Origin: Kiritimatiellia bacterium
GTDB lineage: Bacteria > Verrucomicrobiota > Kiritimatiellia > UBA8416 > YA12-FULL-48-11
DNA length: 64,000 nt
NCBI GenBank assembly: GCA_028716365.1
Contig: JAQUPZ010000007.1
Span: 1 to 64,000, forward strand
Direction: 5' to 3'
Shown here: piece by piece, positions 45,005 through 53,687 of the stretch
Layout: every line of letters starts with the position of its first letter
How positions within the stretch are numbered: position 1 is the first letter of the stretch
Notes under the pieces: model-generated
The model's input: the letters and a program-made list of their open reading frames with translations, nothing else
Database searches by the model: none
Told to the model about the DNA's origin: nothing
Translations under genes and position numbers: made by a program

Positions 45005-45052
45005 CTGGGTAGTTGCAAATAAGTATTTTATGCAACGGGTTCGGCGACCCAG
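45005..45052 (+). ncRNA. nested hairpin in a 5' leader, unknown
   Basis: An outer stem, CTGGGT (45005-45010) with ACCCAG (45047-45052), encloses an inner stem, GTTGCA (45012-45017) with TGCAAC (45031-45036), over a 13-base A/T-rich loop. An alternative hairpin, GGGT/ACCC (45037-45040 with 45047-45050), competes with the outer stem. It lies 51 bp before the secreted discoidin-like gene. I know no RNA family that it fits. Confidence 0.35.
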
Positions 45053-45103
45053 TCCTGTCGTGTATGTAGTTAGGTTTACCAAAAAGCAGGAAAGGATAAG
45101 TTA

Positions 45104-45787
45104 ATGAGTAAAAGGGTAACGGTAGCTGTAATGAGTTTCTTGTTGATCGCTGTGTTCATGGTTTTTGTCTGTGGTGCGCAGGAAGAGAAAAAAGTGGAAT
45201 TGAAGGTTAAGCTTCCAAAACCGCTTTTCATTGGGACACCTACGGCCATGAGGGGTGTGAATCTTGATCCAATTAATAAGGACAAGAAACGTGGTGCTTT
45301 TATGGTTCCAGAAGGAACTGTGTTGTTGTCAGCAAAGAAAACGGTAACGTCGAGTGATTCCGCTCCGGTTGTAGGCTCGCTGGATCAGATTACTGATGCT
45401 GACAAGGAAGGTTCTGACGGCAGTTTCGTGGAGCTTGGCCCCGGCAAGCAGTGGGTCCAGATTGATCTTGGTTCCGCGAATAATATTTATGCGATTATAA
45501 TCTGGCATTATCACAGTATGGCCAGAGTGTATCGCGATGTGATAGTCCAAGTTGCTGATGATCCGGATTTCATCACCAACGTCAGGACAATATTCAATAA
45601 TGACAACGACAATACTGCCGGTATGGGTGTTGGTAAAGAGTATGAATATGTGGAAACATCAGATGGAGTGTTGATAGACGGGAAAGGTCAGAAAGCCCGT
45701 TATGTTCGACTTTACAGTAATGGCAGTACTGCCAGCGAGATGAACCATTATATTGAAGTGGAAATCTTCGGCAAGGCGGCGAAATAG
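45104..45787 (+). CDS. secreted discoidin (F5/8 type C)-like protein
   Basis: A 227-residue protein with a signal peptide (VMSFLLIAVFMVFVCGAQ). The mature part is a single beta-sandwich: SLDQITDADKEGSDGSFVEL, then KQWVQIDLGSANNIYAIIIW, VYRDVIVQVADDPDF and KARYVRLYSNGSTASEMNHY, the usual order of strands and the late RYVRLY strand in galactose-binding-like F5/8 C domains. Such domains bind carbohydrates or cell-surface ligands. With no catalytic partner attached, it may be a free carbohydrate-binding protein. Aggregation or adhesion roles cannot be excluded. It has its own leader with a structured element. Confidence 0.78.
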   Translation: MSKRVTVAVMSFLLIAVFMVFVCGAQEEKKVELKVKLPKPLFIGTPTAMRGVNLDPINKDKKRGAFMVPEGTVLLSAKKTVTSSDSAPVVGSLDQITDADKEGSDGSFVELGPGKQWVQIDLGSANNIYAIIIWHYHSMARVYRDVIVQVADDPDFITNVRTIFNNDNDNTAGMGVGKEYEYVETSDGVLIDGKGQKARYVRLYSNGSTASEMNHYIEVEIFGKAAK

Positions 45788-45842
45788 GTTGTATTGTTTG
45801 GCTGTCCCGATGTTGAGGGCAGCGTGTAAAGTTGTTTTAATG

Positions 45843-45900
45843 TACGCCCGGTCACACGTGGCTCGCTGGAGTTTCCGGCGTAGACGGTTGGCCGGGCGTA
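45843..45900 (+). terminator. long-stem hairpin, possible terminator or structured RNA
   Basis: A perfect 9-bp stem, TACGCCCGG (45843-45851) and CCGGGCGTA (45892-45900), encloses a 40-base loop with a smaller imperfect hairpin (CGCTGGA/TCCGGCG). The sequence after it (TTGTTGTC) is only partly U-rich, so a terminator is likely but not certain. It lies 55 bp after the discoidin-like gene and 31 bp before the next one. Confidence 0.45.
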
Positions 45901-45931
45901 TTGTTGTCTGGTATAACGATATTATTCTTTA

Positions 45932-47560
45932 ATGAAATCGAGCCTGATATCGGTAGTTCTAATTGTGTTTGTTCTTTTGGCGGCGCTTGCCTTCCGGTTG
46001 CCCAATCTTAGCCTGCGGCCTATGCACCATGACGAAGCCAACCAGGCGTTAAAATGCGGCATTCTTATCGAAACTGGTGTTTATAAGTATGATTCGAGCG
46101 ACCACCACGGGCCAAGCATGTATTATATTACGCTTCCATTTGCGTGGCTTACTTCCGGAAAAGATTTTGCAGGAACTTCGGAGTCTACGTTTCGCATGGT
46201 ACAGGTAATTTTTGGGGTTGGGACCATTCTTTTGCTTTTGTTCCTGCAGGATGGATTGGGGCGGACTGCAGTGTTTGTCAGTGGACTGCTTATGGCGATT
46301 TCTCCTGCCATGGTTTATTACAGTCGTTTTTATATTCAGGAAATACTTCTCGTCTTCTTTACTTTGGGACTGATTATATCTGGCTGGCGATATTTCAAAA
46401 TGCGAACAACAGGTTGGGCAATTTCTGCAGGTTTTTTTGCAGGAATGATGTTCGCAACAAAGGAAACGTCTGTAATTGCCTATGCCGCGATTATTGGAGC
46501 TTCTTTTCTGACTTTTGTATGGGAACGATTCAAAAATCATACCCAGACAAGTGTAAGCGGAAGTATTTCATTGCCCATAAAGAAGTTTTGTTCATGGCAT
46601 GTCCTGGCATTTTTGGTCGTTGCCGGTTTTATATCGGTGATGTTCTTTACCTCTTTCTTTACGAATTGGCGGGGAGCCCTTGACTCGATTCTTGCCTATA
46701 AAACATATGCTGGTAAATCCACCGACAGTCCCCATATCCATCCATGGTATTATTACCTGCAGATTCTTGCGTATTGGAAAAACGCTCCTGGCCCGGTATG
46801 GAGCGAGGGATTGATTCTTGTTCTTGCCTTTGCAGGATTGGTTGCTGTTCTTACTGATCGGGTTAAGGTTCTCGATGTCGACCGGGTTTTTGTGCGTTTC
46901 CTGGTGTTTTACACGGTATTGATGACTGTGGTCTATTCGGTCATTCCGTACAAGACACCGTGGTGTCTTCTTTCATTCCTGAGCGGTATGATTCTTCTTG
47001 CGGGTGTTGGCGTGGTGTTTCTGTTGAATTTGGTACGTGGGCATCTTGTACGTGGAATAGTTTGTGTTCTCCTGATTGCTGCTTGTTATAACCTTGCGAA
47101 ACAGGCGCATGTTACGAATTTCAAATATTATACAGATCCCCGGAATCCTTATGTATATGCGCATACAACCCGTGATTTTCTGAATCTTGTTAAAAGAGTT
47201 GAAACCTTATCGTTGATTCATCCACAGGGTAAAAAGATGCTGATAGCAGTTGTAGCTTCTCCTTATCAAACGTGGCCTTTGCCGTGGTATTTGCGCAGTT
47301 TTCCGGAGAAAGGCTTCTGGCAGATCGCACGGGAACTGCCTGAAGGGCTCAAGCCGGCGGTTGTTGTGGTGTCTGCTGATCAACATGAGGCGGTTCTTTC
47401 ACGGCTGGGTTCCGGTTACCATGCAGAATATTATGGTCTGCGACCGGATGTCCTGCTGACGATGCTTATCAGTAATGAATTGTGGGATGCCTTTATCAAG
47501 GGCGGCGGTGCCGCAGGCATCGAGAATAAGCATGGTTCATCCACGACTAGGGAAAAGTAG
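45932..47560 (+). CDS. Agl23-type (TIGR03663) membrane glycosyltransferase-like protein
   Basis: A 542-residue membrane protein with ten or more helices. The first extracytoplasmic loop carries LRPMHHDEANQALKCG and VYKYDSSDHHGPSMYYITLP, the hallmark of the family annotated as flippase activity-associated protein Agl23, with an Asp-Glu pair as in other GT-C / PMT-type glycosyltransferases. Family members are scattered in archaea, Chloroflexota and candidate phyla and have no proven reaction; a role in lipid-linked sugar transfer is assumed. No clear ribosome site precedes the ATG at 45932. The soluble C-terminal part after residue 410 (KKMLIAVVASPYQTWPLPWY) is normal for the family. Confidence 0.78.
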   Translation: MKSSLISVVLIVFVLLAALAFRLPNLSLRPMHHDEANQALKCGILIETGVYKYDSSDHHGPSMYYITLPFAWLTSGKDFAGTSESTFRMVQVIFGVGTILLLLFLQDGLGRTAVFVSGLLMAISPAMVYYSRFYIQEILLVFFTLGLIISGWRYFKMRTTGWAISAGFFAGMMFATKETSVIAYAAIIGASFLTFVWERFKNHTQTSVSGSISLPIKKFCSWHVLAFLVVAGFISVMFFTSFFTNWRGALDSILAYKTYAGKSTDSPHIHPWYYYLQILAYWKNAPGPVWSEGLILVLAFAGLVAVLTDRVKVLDVDRVFVRFLVFYTVLMTVVYSVIPYKTPWCLLSFLSGMILLAGVGVVFLLNLVRGHLVRGIVCVLLIAACYNLAKQAHVTNFKYYTDPRNPYVYAHTTRDFLNLVKRVETLSLIHPQGKKMLIAVVASPYQTWPLPWYLRSFPEKGFWQIARELPEGLKPAVVVVSADQHEAVLSRLGSGYHAEYYGLRPDVLLTMLISNELWDAFIKGGGAAGIENKHGSSTTREK

Positions 47561-47677
47561 CCCTCAGGTTCATCTCTTATTGTCCAATTTCCACAGCAAA
47601 ATAGTTGCCAGATTAGGACTATACGGCATAACGCTTGACGCAAAATCTCAAGAGAAAAGCGTGAAACCTCAATGACG

Positions 47678-47705
47678 TTGATTGTAATATTTGTTAAAGT
47701 ATTTT
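47678..47705 (+). promoter_or_regulatory. possible promoter for the GH172 gene
   Basis: TTGATT at 47678-47683, a 16-bp spacer, and TATTTT at 47700-47705. Both hexamers are partial matches. It lies 77 bp before the GH172 start in a 221-bp intergenic region that contains no other recognisable signal. Confidence 0.35.
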
Positions 47706-47781
47706 CCCGTACGATTGGAGAAAATAAATCTAGCTTCACTTCGAATATGGTCGTTTCAATTATATCTACGAAAGGATGAAT

Positions 47782-49797
47782 ATGAAAATCAACTCTGTTG
47801 CGATAGTATGTTTCCTTGTCTGTTCATTGCTTTATGGTGAGGAACAGAAACTCTCATACGTAGATCTTGTTAAGCGGCTTACGGATCTTGAAAGACTGGC
47901 CGAGTTGCCAATGCCCGGGGAAAAATGTTCGCAGTGTTCGAGCTATGATCGTGCAAGCAAATACGATGCGACTACCGATTCTTACATTGGCTGGTCGGCC
48001 AACGGAGATGGCAAGGGAATCATTCGCATGGAAGGCGATGTACAGGTGTTGGCCGAGATGGAAGGGCCCGGCTGCATATGGCGTATATGGTCGGCGGCAG
48101 TCGGCAAGGGGCATGTAAAAATCTATCTCGATGGAGCAAGCGAACCGGCGGTTGATCTGCCATTCTCGGCATATTTTGACGGCAGCAGTACTCCTTTTAC
48201 CCGTTCTAACCTGGTACATACCGTAGCGAGAGGATGGAACAATTATGTTCCGATTCCATATCAGAAATCCTGCAAGATTGTGGCCGATAAGGACTGGGGG
48301 AATTACTATCACTTTGTCTACAGCACATTTCCGACTGGTACGCAGGTACCCACCTTCAAGCGCGAACTCACAGCGGAGGAATCATCTGCTCTTGATAGAG
48401 CCGACAAAATCCTTGGCAGCTGTGGTAATGATCCGGCCGGGAAGCGGACAAGCGAAAGAACCGCCAGGGAAAAGATTGTAATCAAAGGCGGGAAAACCAC
48501 CAAAGTACTCAAACTAAGAGGGACGCGGGCAATAACGGCAATTCGGATGAAGCTTGATACCCCGCCTTACCCTGATGATAGGAATGTTCTTCGCGAACTT
48601 GCCCTGCGGATTACCTGGGATAAACAGAATGAACCAGCCGTGTGGACCCCGTTGGGCGATTTCTTTGGTACAGCCCCGGGTGTAAACAAATATACTTCTC
48701 TGCCGTTAGGACTGACCGCAGACGATACTTGGTACAGTTTCTGGTATATGCCGTTCAAAAAAGGAGCGCTGGTCGAACTGGTAAATGATGGGAAAACCAA
48801 TCGCGAGGTTAGTATTGAGATCACCTATGCGCCATTAACCAAACCAATAGAGAAACTCGGACGTTTTCATGCCAAGTGGCACCGTGATGCCTTACTGCCG
48901 GAAAGAAAAGATCGCGAAATCGACTGGACAATGCTCAAGACCGAAGGAACAGGACGATTCTGCGGCGTAATGCTTCATGTTTGGAATCCGCGCGGGGGCT
49001 GGTGGGGTGAGGGTGACGAAAAATTCTTTGTGGACGGTGAGAAGTTCCCGTCCACGATCGGTACTGGCAGTGAAGATTACTTTGGCTATGCCTGGTGTTG
49101 TCCACAATTGTTTCAGAACGCATATCATAATCAGACAATCTCAATGGGAAACAAAGGACATGTTTCAGTCAATCGCTGGCACATTAGTGATAATGTTCCG
49201 TTCCAGAAGTCATTCGAGGGTGATATCGAGAAATATTTCCCTAATAAAAAGCCAACTCTTTATGCCTGTACAACTTATTGGTATCTCTCGACAGACGGGA
49301 AAGATCCATACTCTTCTCTGCCGGTGGATCAAAGGGTGGGATATTGCATTGGACCGGATGTTCATCAAGTCAAGGGTGCCATTGAGGGTGAGACTATGAA
49401 AGTGCTGTGTAAAACCGGAGGGAAAACTCATCAGCAGGATGTCAGTAATTATAAGGGTGAATGGAGTGATGGATGCCATCTCTGGTGGACAGAGGGCAAA
49501 CCCGGTGACAAGCTGGACTTGGCCCTTAGGATTAACAAGGCTGGTAAATACAAAATGGCGATGCAACTTACCAAGGCGCGTGATTATGGTATTGTCCAGT
49601 TGTATCTGGATGGTCAGAAACTTGGTGATAAAATTGATCTTTATAATCAAGAGGTGGTTCCTTCGGGTCAGATGGATATGGGTATTCATGATCTGCCGGC
49701 AGGTGAGCATAAGTTAACAGTCGAAATTGTTGGAGCCAACGAAAAAGCAGTGAGAGCACATATGTTCGGCTTGGATTATGTCGTATTGCAGGAGTAG
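47782..49797 (+). CDS. GH172 (DUF2961) family glycoside hydrolase, secreted
   Basis: A 671-residue protein with a signal peptide (SVAIVCFLVCSLLYG). The GH172/DUF2961 core is clear: YDRASKYD near the N-terminus, EGPGCIWRIWSA, VDLPFSAYFDG, and the signature IGTGSEDYFGYAW with its conserved glutamate, followed by NRWHISDNVPFQKSFEGDIE. A C-terminal beta-sandwich (residues about 545-671) probably binds carbohydrate. I used the second ATG (47782) because the AAAGG site overlaps the first one. Characterised GH172 enzymes include difructose dianhydride I synthase/hydrolase and alpha-D-arabinofuranosidases, so the target is a furanoside rather than a common hexoside. It precedes the GH116 gene by 21 bp. 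Confidence 0.88.
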   Translation: MKINSVAIVCFLVCSLLYGEEQKLSYVDLVKRLTDLERLAELPMPGEKCSQCSSYDRASKYDATTDSYIGWSANGDGKGIIRMEGDVQVLAEMEGPGCIWRIWSAAVGKGHVKIYLDGASEPAVDLPFSAYFDGSSTPFTRSNLVHTVARGWNNYVPIPYQKSCKIVADKDWGNYYHFVYSTFPTGTQVPTFKRELTAEESSALDRADKILGSCGNDPAGKRTSERTAREKIVIKGGKTTKVLKLRGTRAITAIRMKLDTPPYPDDRNVLRELALRITWDKQNEPAVWTPLGDFFGTAPGVNKYTSLPLGLTADDTWYSFWYMPFKKGALVELVNDGKTNREVSIEITYAPLTKPIEKLGRFHAKWHRDALLPERKDREIDWTMLKTEGTGRFCGVMLHVWNPRGGWWGEGDEKFFVDGEKFPSTIGTGSEDYFGYAWCCPQLFQNAYHNQTISMGNKGHVSVNRWHISDNVPFQKSFEGDIEKYFPNKKPTLYACTTYWYLSTDGKDPYSSLPVDQRVGYCIGPDVHQVKGAIEGETMKVLCKTGGKTHQQDVSNYKGEWSDGCHLWWTEGKPGDKLDLALRINKAGKYKMAMQLTKARDYGIVQLYLDGQKLGDKIDLYNQEVVPSGQMDMGIHDLPAGEHKLTVEIVGANEKAVRAHMFGLDYVVLQE

Positions 49798-49818
49798 TAA
49801 TTAGCATGGGAGGTAAGT

Positions 49819-52800
49819 ATGTCGACTAATGGATGTTGCTGCGCTGGTCGGTGTCGTCCCGATGTGCCATTTTCTGTCAGCCGTCGTGAATTCTTGCATT
49901 CAGTTGCCATGGGATCTGCTGGTCTCGTAATGTTGTCAGCAAATACAACTTCTGCTATGGGAATGTCGCGTCTTGCTCCGTTAAAATTGCCTGATACGTG
50001 GCGTTATCCGGTTACACCACCGCGTGTTTATAAGGGACCAAATCTCGAAGCAGTTGCAATGCCCATTGGCGGGATCGGTACAGGCACAGTGTGGCTGGAT
50101 GGCCAGGGGCGTTTGAGTATCTGGCAGATTTTCAACAATTTCGGCGAGAATCGCATTCCAGACAGTTTCTTTGCAGTTAAAGCGAAAATTGGCGGTAAAT
50201 CACCGGTTGTTCGCGTTATTCAAACAGTTCCCGAAGAACCTTTACAGCCTGTACAATCGCTCGATTACGAGGGTGGATATCCTATTGCACGTCTTGATTT
50301 CAAGGATTCAGAACTCCCAGTATCACTACGAATGGAGGCGTTTAACCCTTTTATTCCAACCGATGCCGCCAACTCTTCAATTCCATGTGCCATGTTTCGT
50401 TTTACTATAAAGAATACTACAGCAACAGCAGCGGAAATTTCGCTCATCAGTACGTGTCAGAACGCCATAGGCAGTTCCGGTAATCCGGGTATCAATGGCG
50501 TAAAGTTTGCGGGTTATGGGCGTAATCGTAACCGTGTTGTACGTGAGCGTAACTTTGTGGCTTTGGCTATGGAAAAAGCGATTGAACCTGTTGAAACCTG
50601 CCCTGTCAAAGTACGTGCCCGTTCAGGAGAAACAGTTCCGGGTCCTGAAATGCAATGGTACAGCAGAATGGATGGTTTCTCGTCGCCTGTCGTCGAAACA
50701 CTGACGCGAATTACAAAGGGAGGTGGCATTGCAATGGCCGCTTCTGTCCAGCATGCATTCTTCACTGAAATAAATACCATGCGTAAATCTCCCGATGAGT
50801 TATCCTGGAAAAGAACCATTTTCGAAGATTTCGAGAAAAACAGTTATGATGGTTGGACTGTAACTGGTGATGCCTTCGGCAAGGCTCCATCTGCCGGAAC
50901 AAATCCCGGTCAACAGAAAGTCAGCGGTTTCGCCGGTAAACAGCTGGTTAATACTTTTTTACCCAATGACAAGTCGCAAGGCATCTTAACATCGAAGCCG
51001 TTCCGGATAGAGAAACGCTATATAGGTTTTCTCGTCGGCGGTGGTCGCCATGACAAACAAACTTGTGTCAATTTAAAGGTCGGTGACAAAATCGTGCGTA
51101 CTGTTACCGGCAAGAACAATGAAGCGCTCGAAGTGACAAGTTGGGATGTCTTGAACCTGAAAGGACAGGAAGCGATAATCGAGATTGTTGATAGGAATTC
51201 CGAGGGGTGGGGACATGTAAATGTGGACCAGATAGTGTTTTCGGATATTCCGGCTGAACTTTTTCTCCAAAAAGACGGTTCGTATCGCGAACTTGCGAAA
51301 ACTATAGCATTGTCATTCTCTTCTGCTGAGATTGGTACTCTGGATGCAGGAGCAAAGCCGGTATTGACGGCTGATGCACCCACCTCTCTGAAGCATATAG
51401 CCGATTCATGGCAAGTTACTACTTATACCCGGCTCGTTGGTTTCCGAAATAACGAAGGGGGCTATCGTGTTCTTGTTACCGCACCAAACGGTGATCCTCT
51501 GATTATAGAAGGGCCTATGGGTAAAGGACACGTTGTGTTGGTACTTGCGAAGGACCTGCCGTGGAGTTGGGCAACATCACTGTTTGTATCTGCAGGAAAT
51601 CTGTCGCTGAAAAAAGGTGAAAAAATTGTTCCCGCTTTGCCCGGCTGGGGGACGATGGCACTTGTGGCACTTGACGACAAAGCGGTCGGATATCCGCGAT
51701 GGACAAAGCGCGAAGAAATTATCGAAGGTCTGGCAGCTGGTGAGGATTCAGGCGAAAGTCCTGCAGGTGAAACATTTAACGGCGCACTTGCCGTACCATT
51801 CACGCTTAAGGCAGGACAGGAACGTACTGTGACGTTCATGTTGACATGGCATTTTCCCAATGTTACGCGTTTCAAGCATGAGGGGAACTTCTATTCCCGC
51901 CGTTGGCCCGATGCAATGGAAGTCGCGCGTCATGTTGCCGATAATACTGAAGCATTATGGCAGCGGACACGCCTTTATCATGAAACGCTTTATCAGTCCA
52001 ATCTGCCGGAAGAGTTTCTTGATGCCATAACTTCGCAGTCGGTTATTTTCCGGGGACCGACATGTTTCTGGACGGAAAAGGGCTATTTTGCCGGTTATGA
52101 AGGCTGTTACGGTTGTTGTCCTCTTAATTGTACTCATGTCTGGAACTATGCCCAGTCGCATGCGCAGTTGTTTCCCGAGATAGGCCGTAATATGCGTATT
52201 TCGGATATTATTACTTATCTGCATGAAGACGGTGAAACATCGCATCGACAGCATGATTCACATGGCGCATTCATAGATGGTCATTGTGCAACCATAGAAG
52301 CAGCCTATCGCGAATATAAACTCAGCACCGATACGAAATTTCTTAAACAGATATGGCCCAATTTAAAGAAAGCAGTAGACTGGATGATTCAGAAATTCGA
52401 CGATGATCTTGATGGAGTGCCTCTGGGTAAGCAGTTGAATACCTATGATACGGCCGTATCAGGTGCAAATACATTCATTGGTTCACAGTACCTGTCTGCC
52501 TTGGCGGCTGCAGAGCGAATGGCTGAAATAATGAATGATACCGAAAGTAAAAACCGCTGGAATAAGATACGTGAAGCGGGTATGAAAAATCAGAATGAAA
52601 AACTATGGGATGGCGAATACTATATCCAGATTCCGGATACACAAAAACCGGACCGGGACTACAACAATGGTTGTCACAGTGATCAATTGCTTGGTCAATG
52701 GTGGGCGCACATGCTTAACCTTGGTTATCTCTATCCTAAAGAACGTGTACAGAAGGCCATGGAATCTGTCATGCGTTACAATTTTCTCGAGAAATTCACT

Positions 52801-53478
52801 GATTTTAAACAAATACCGCGACGATACATTCCGGACGATGAGGGTGGTTTGCTTATCTGTTCCTGGCCGAAGAAGGATCGACCCAATCCGTTCATCCTTT
52901 ATGCTGATGAAGTCTGGACCGGCATTGAGTATGCAGCAGCGGGTCTCATGGTTTTCGAGGGGCAGATTGATTCTGCCCGCCGCATTGTGAAAATGGCACG
53001 CAGCCGTTATGATGGCCGCCGCCGCGATGGCCTCAACTCAGGTCCTGGCGGTAATCCATTCAATGAACTGGAATGCGGCAAGTTTTACGCGCGGGCCATG
53101 AGTTCCTGGTCACTGTTACTTGCCAGTCAGGGAATAATTCTGGAAGGTCCGAAAGGAATTATCGGTTTCAAACCGCGCTGGCAACCGGAAGACCATCGCT
53201 CATTTTTCACAGCTCCGGAAAGTTGGGGCCTTTTCGTTCAAAAAAGAGATGGTAATACCCAGCAGGAACGAATCGAAATCAGGCATGGTCAATTATACCT
53301 GCGTGAACTGGTTTTTGAGATTCCCGGTAATGCAATGAATCCTTCAGCCAGGGTTCATGTAGGTAAACGGGCAAGAAAAATCCTGTTGAAACGTGATGGT
53401 ACTGAAGTTCGTCTGATCTTGCCGAGGTTGCTCCGTGTTACCGAGGGACAAGCAGTCGAAGTCGAACTTCACTGGTAA
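49819..53478 (+). CDS. GH116 family beta-glycosidase with inserted beta-sandwich module
   Basis: A 1219-residue Tat-exported enzyme (SRREFLHSVAMGSAGLVML). The N-terminal GBA2-like domain begins LEAVAMPIGGIGTGTVWLDG and RLSIWQIFNNFGE; the C-terminal alpha/alpha barrel (DUF608) includes YEGCYGCCPLNCTHVWNYAQ, DGHCATIEAAYREY and ADEVWTGIEYAAAGLMVFEG. These are conserved segments of GH116 beta-glucosidase/xylosidase/N-acetylglucosaminidase enzymes. Residues about 335-478 (50820-51255) are a foreign module, SYDGWTVTGDAFG to GWGHVNVDQIVFSD, of the kind found attached to GH32 and other planctomycete hydrolases. The module and a second small insert (about 500-600) explain why the protein is roughly 400 residues longer than usual. 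The start has GGGAGG. Confidence 0.85.
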   Translation: MSTNGCCCAGRCRPDVPFSVSRREFLHSVAMGSAGLVMLSANTTSAMGMSRLAPLKLPDTWRYPVTPPRVYKGPNLEAVAMPIGGIGTGTVWLDGQGRLSIWQIFNNFGENRIPDSFFAVKAKIGGKSPVVRVIQTVPEEPLQPVQSLDYEGGYPIARLDFKDSELPVSLRMEAFNPFIPTDAANSSIPCAMFRFTIKNTTATAAEISLISTCQNAIGSSGNPGINGVKFAGYGRNRNRVVRERNFVALAMEKAIEPVETCPVKVRARSGETVPGPEMQWYSRMDGFSSPVVETLTRITKGGGIAMAASVQHAFFTEINTMRKSPDELSWKRTIFEDFEKNSYDGWTVTGDAFGKAPSAGTNPGQQKVSGFAGKQLVNTFLPNDKSQGILTSKPFRIEKRYIGFLVGGGRHDKQTCVNLKVGDKIVRTVTGKNNEALEVTSWDVLNLKGQEAIIEIVDRNSEGWGHVNVDQIVFSDIPAELFLQKDGSYRELAKTIALSFSSAEIGTLDAGAKPVLTADAPTSLKHIADSWQVTTYTRLVGFRNNEGGYRVLVTAPNGDPLIIEGPMGKGHVVLVLAKDLPWSWATSLFVSAGNLSLKKGEKIVPALPGWGTMALVALDDKAVGYPRWTKREEIIEGLAAGEDSGESPAGETFNGALAVPFTLKAGQERTVTFMLTWHFPNVTRFKHEGNFYSRRWPDAMEVARHVADNTEALWQRTRLYHETLYQSNLPEEFLDAITSQSVIFRGPTCFWTEKGYFAGYEGCYGCCPLNCTHVWNYAQSHAQLFPEIGRNMRISDIITYLHEDGETSHRQHDSHGAFIDGHCATIEAAYREYKLSTDTKFLKQIWPNLKKAVDWMIQKFDDDLDGVPLGKQLNTYDTAVSGANTFIGSQYLSALAAAERMAEIMNDTESKNRWNKIREAGMKNQNEKLWDGEYYIQIPDTQKPDRDYNNGCHSDQLLGQWWAHMLNLGYLYPKERVQKAMESVMRYNFLEKFTDFKQIPRRYIPDDEGGLLICSWPKKDRPNPFILYADEVWTGIEYAAAGLMVFEGQIDSARRIVKMARSRYDGRRRDGLNSGPGGNPFNELECGKFYARAMSSWSLLLASQGIILEGPKGIIGFKPRWQPEDHRSFFTAPESWGLFVQKRDGNTQQERIEIRHGQLYLRELVFEIPGNAMNPSARVHVGKRARKILLKRDGTEVRLILPRLLRVTEGQAVEVELHW

Positions 53479-53637
53479 TGTATTGCGGAATCATGTAATG
53501 GCGCATAAGGAGGCATTTCCCTGTAATTTGACCGAATGTCGTTTTTTGTCTAAGATTTGTCGTAACTTGCCAAGACATTCAGCCTCTTACCATTTAAATA
53601 TAAACCGGTAATTGCATGGGACATTTATTTATCTGTA

Positions 53638-53650
53638 ATTTGTGACAAAT
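53638..53650. promoter_or_regulatory. short palindrome upstream of the GRE activase
   Basis: ATTTGT (53638-53643) and ACAAAT (53645-53650) form a perfect 6-bp inverted repeat around one G. The motif TTTGTC, part of the same pattern on one strand, also occurs twice near 53536-53556. It lies 37 bp before the activase start; a regulator site is possible. Confidence 0.35.
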
Positions 53651-53687
53651 AGCGTAAATTAGTCATGCGGTGAGGTGATCAGGATTG

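Noticed and set aside
44941..45082. tRNA-like structure around the GGGTTCGGCGACCC segment
   Set aside because: The T-arm-like piece lacks a proper 7-base T-loop, and no acceptor, D or anticodon arms can be drawn.
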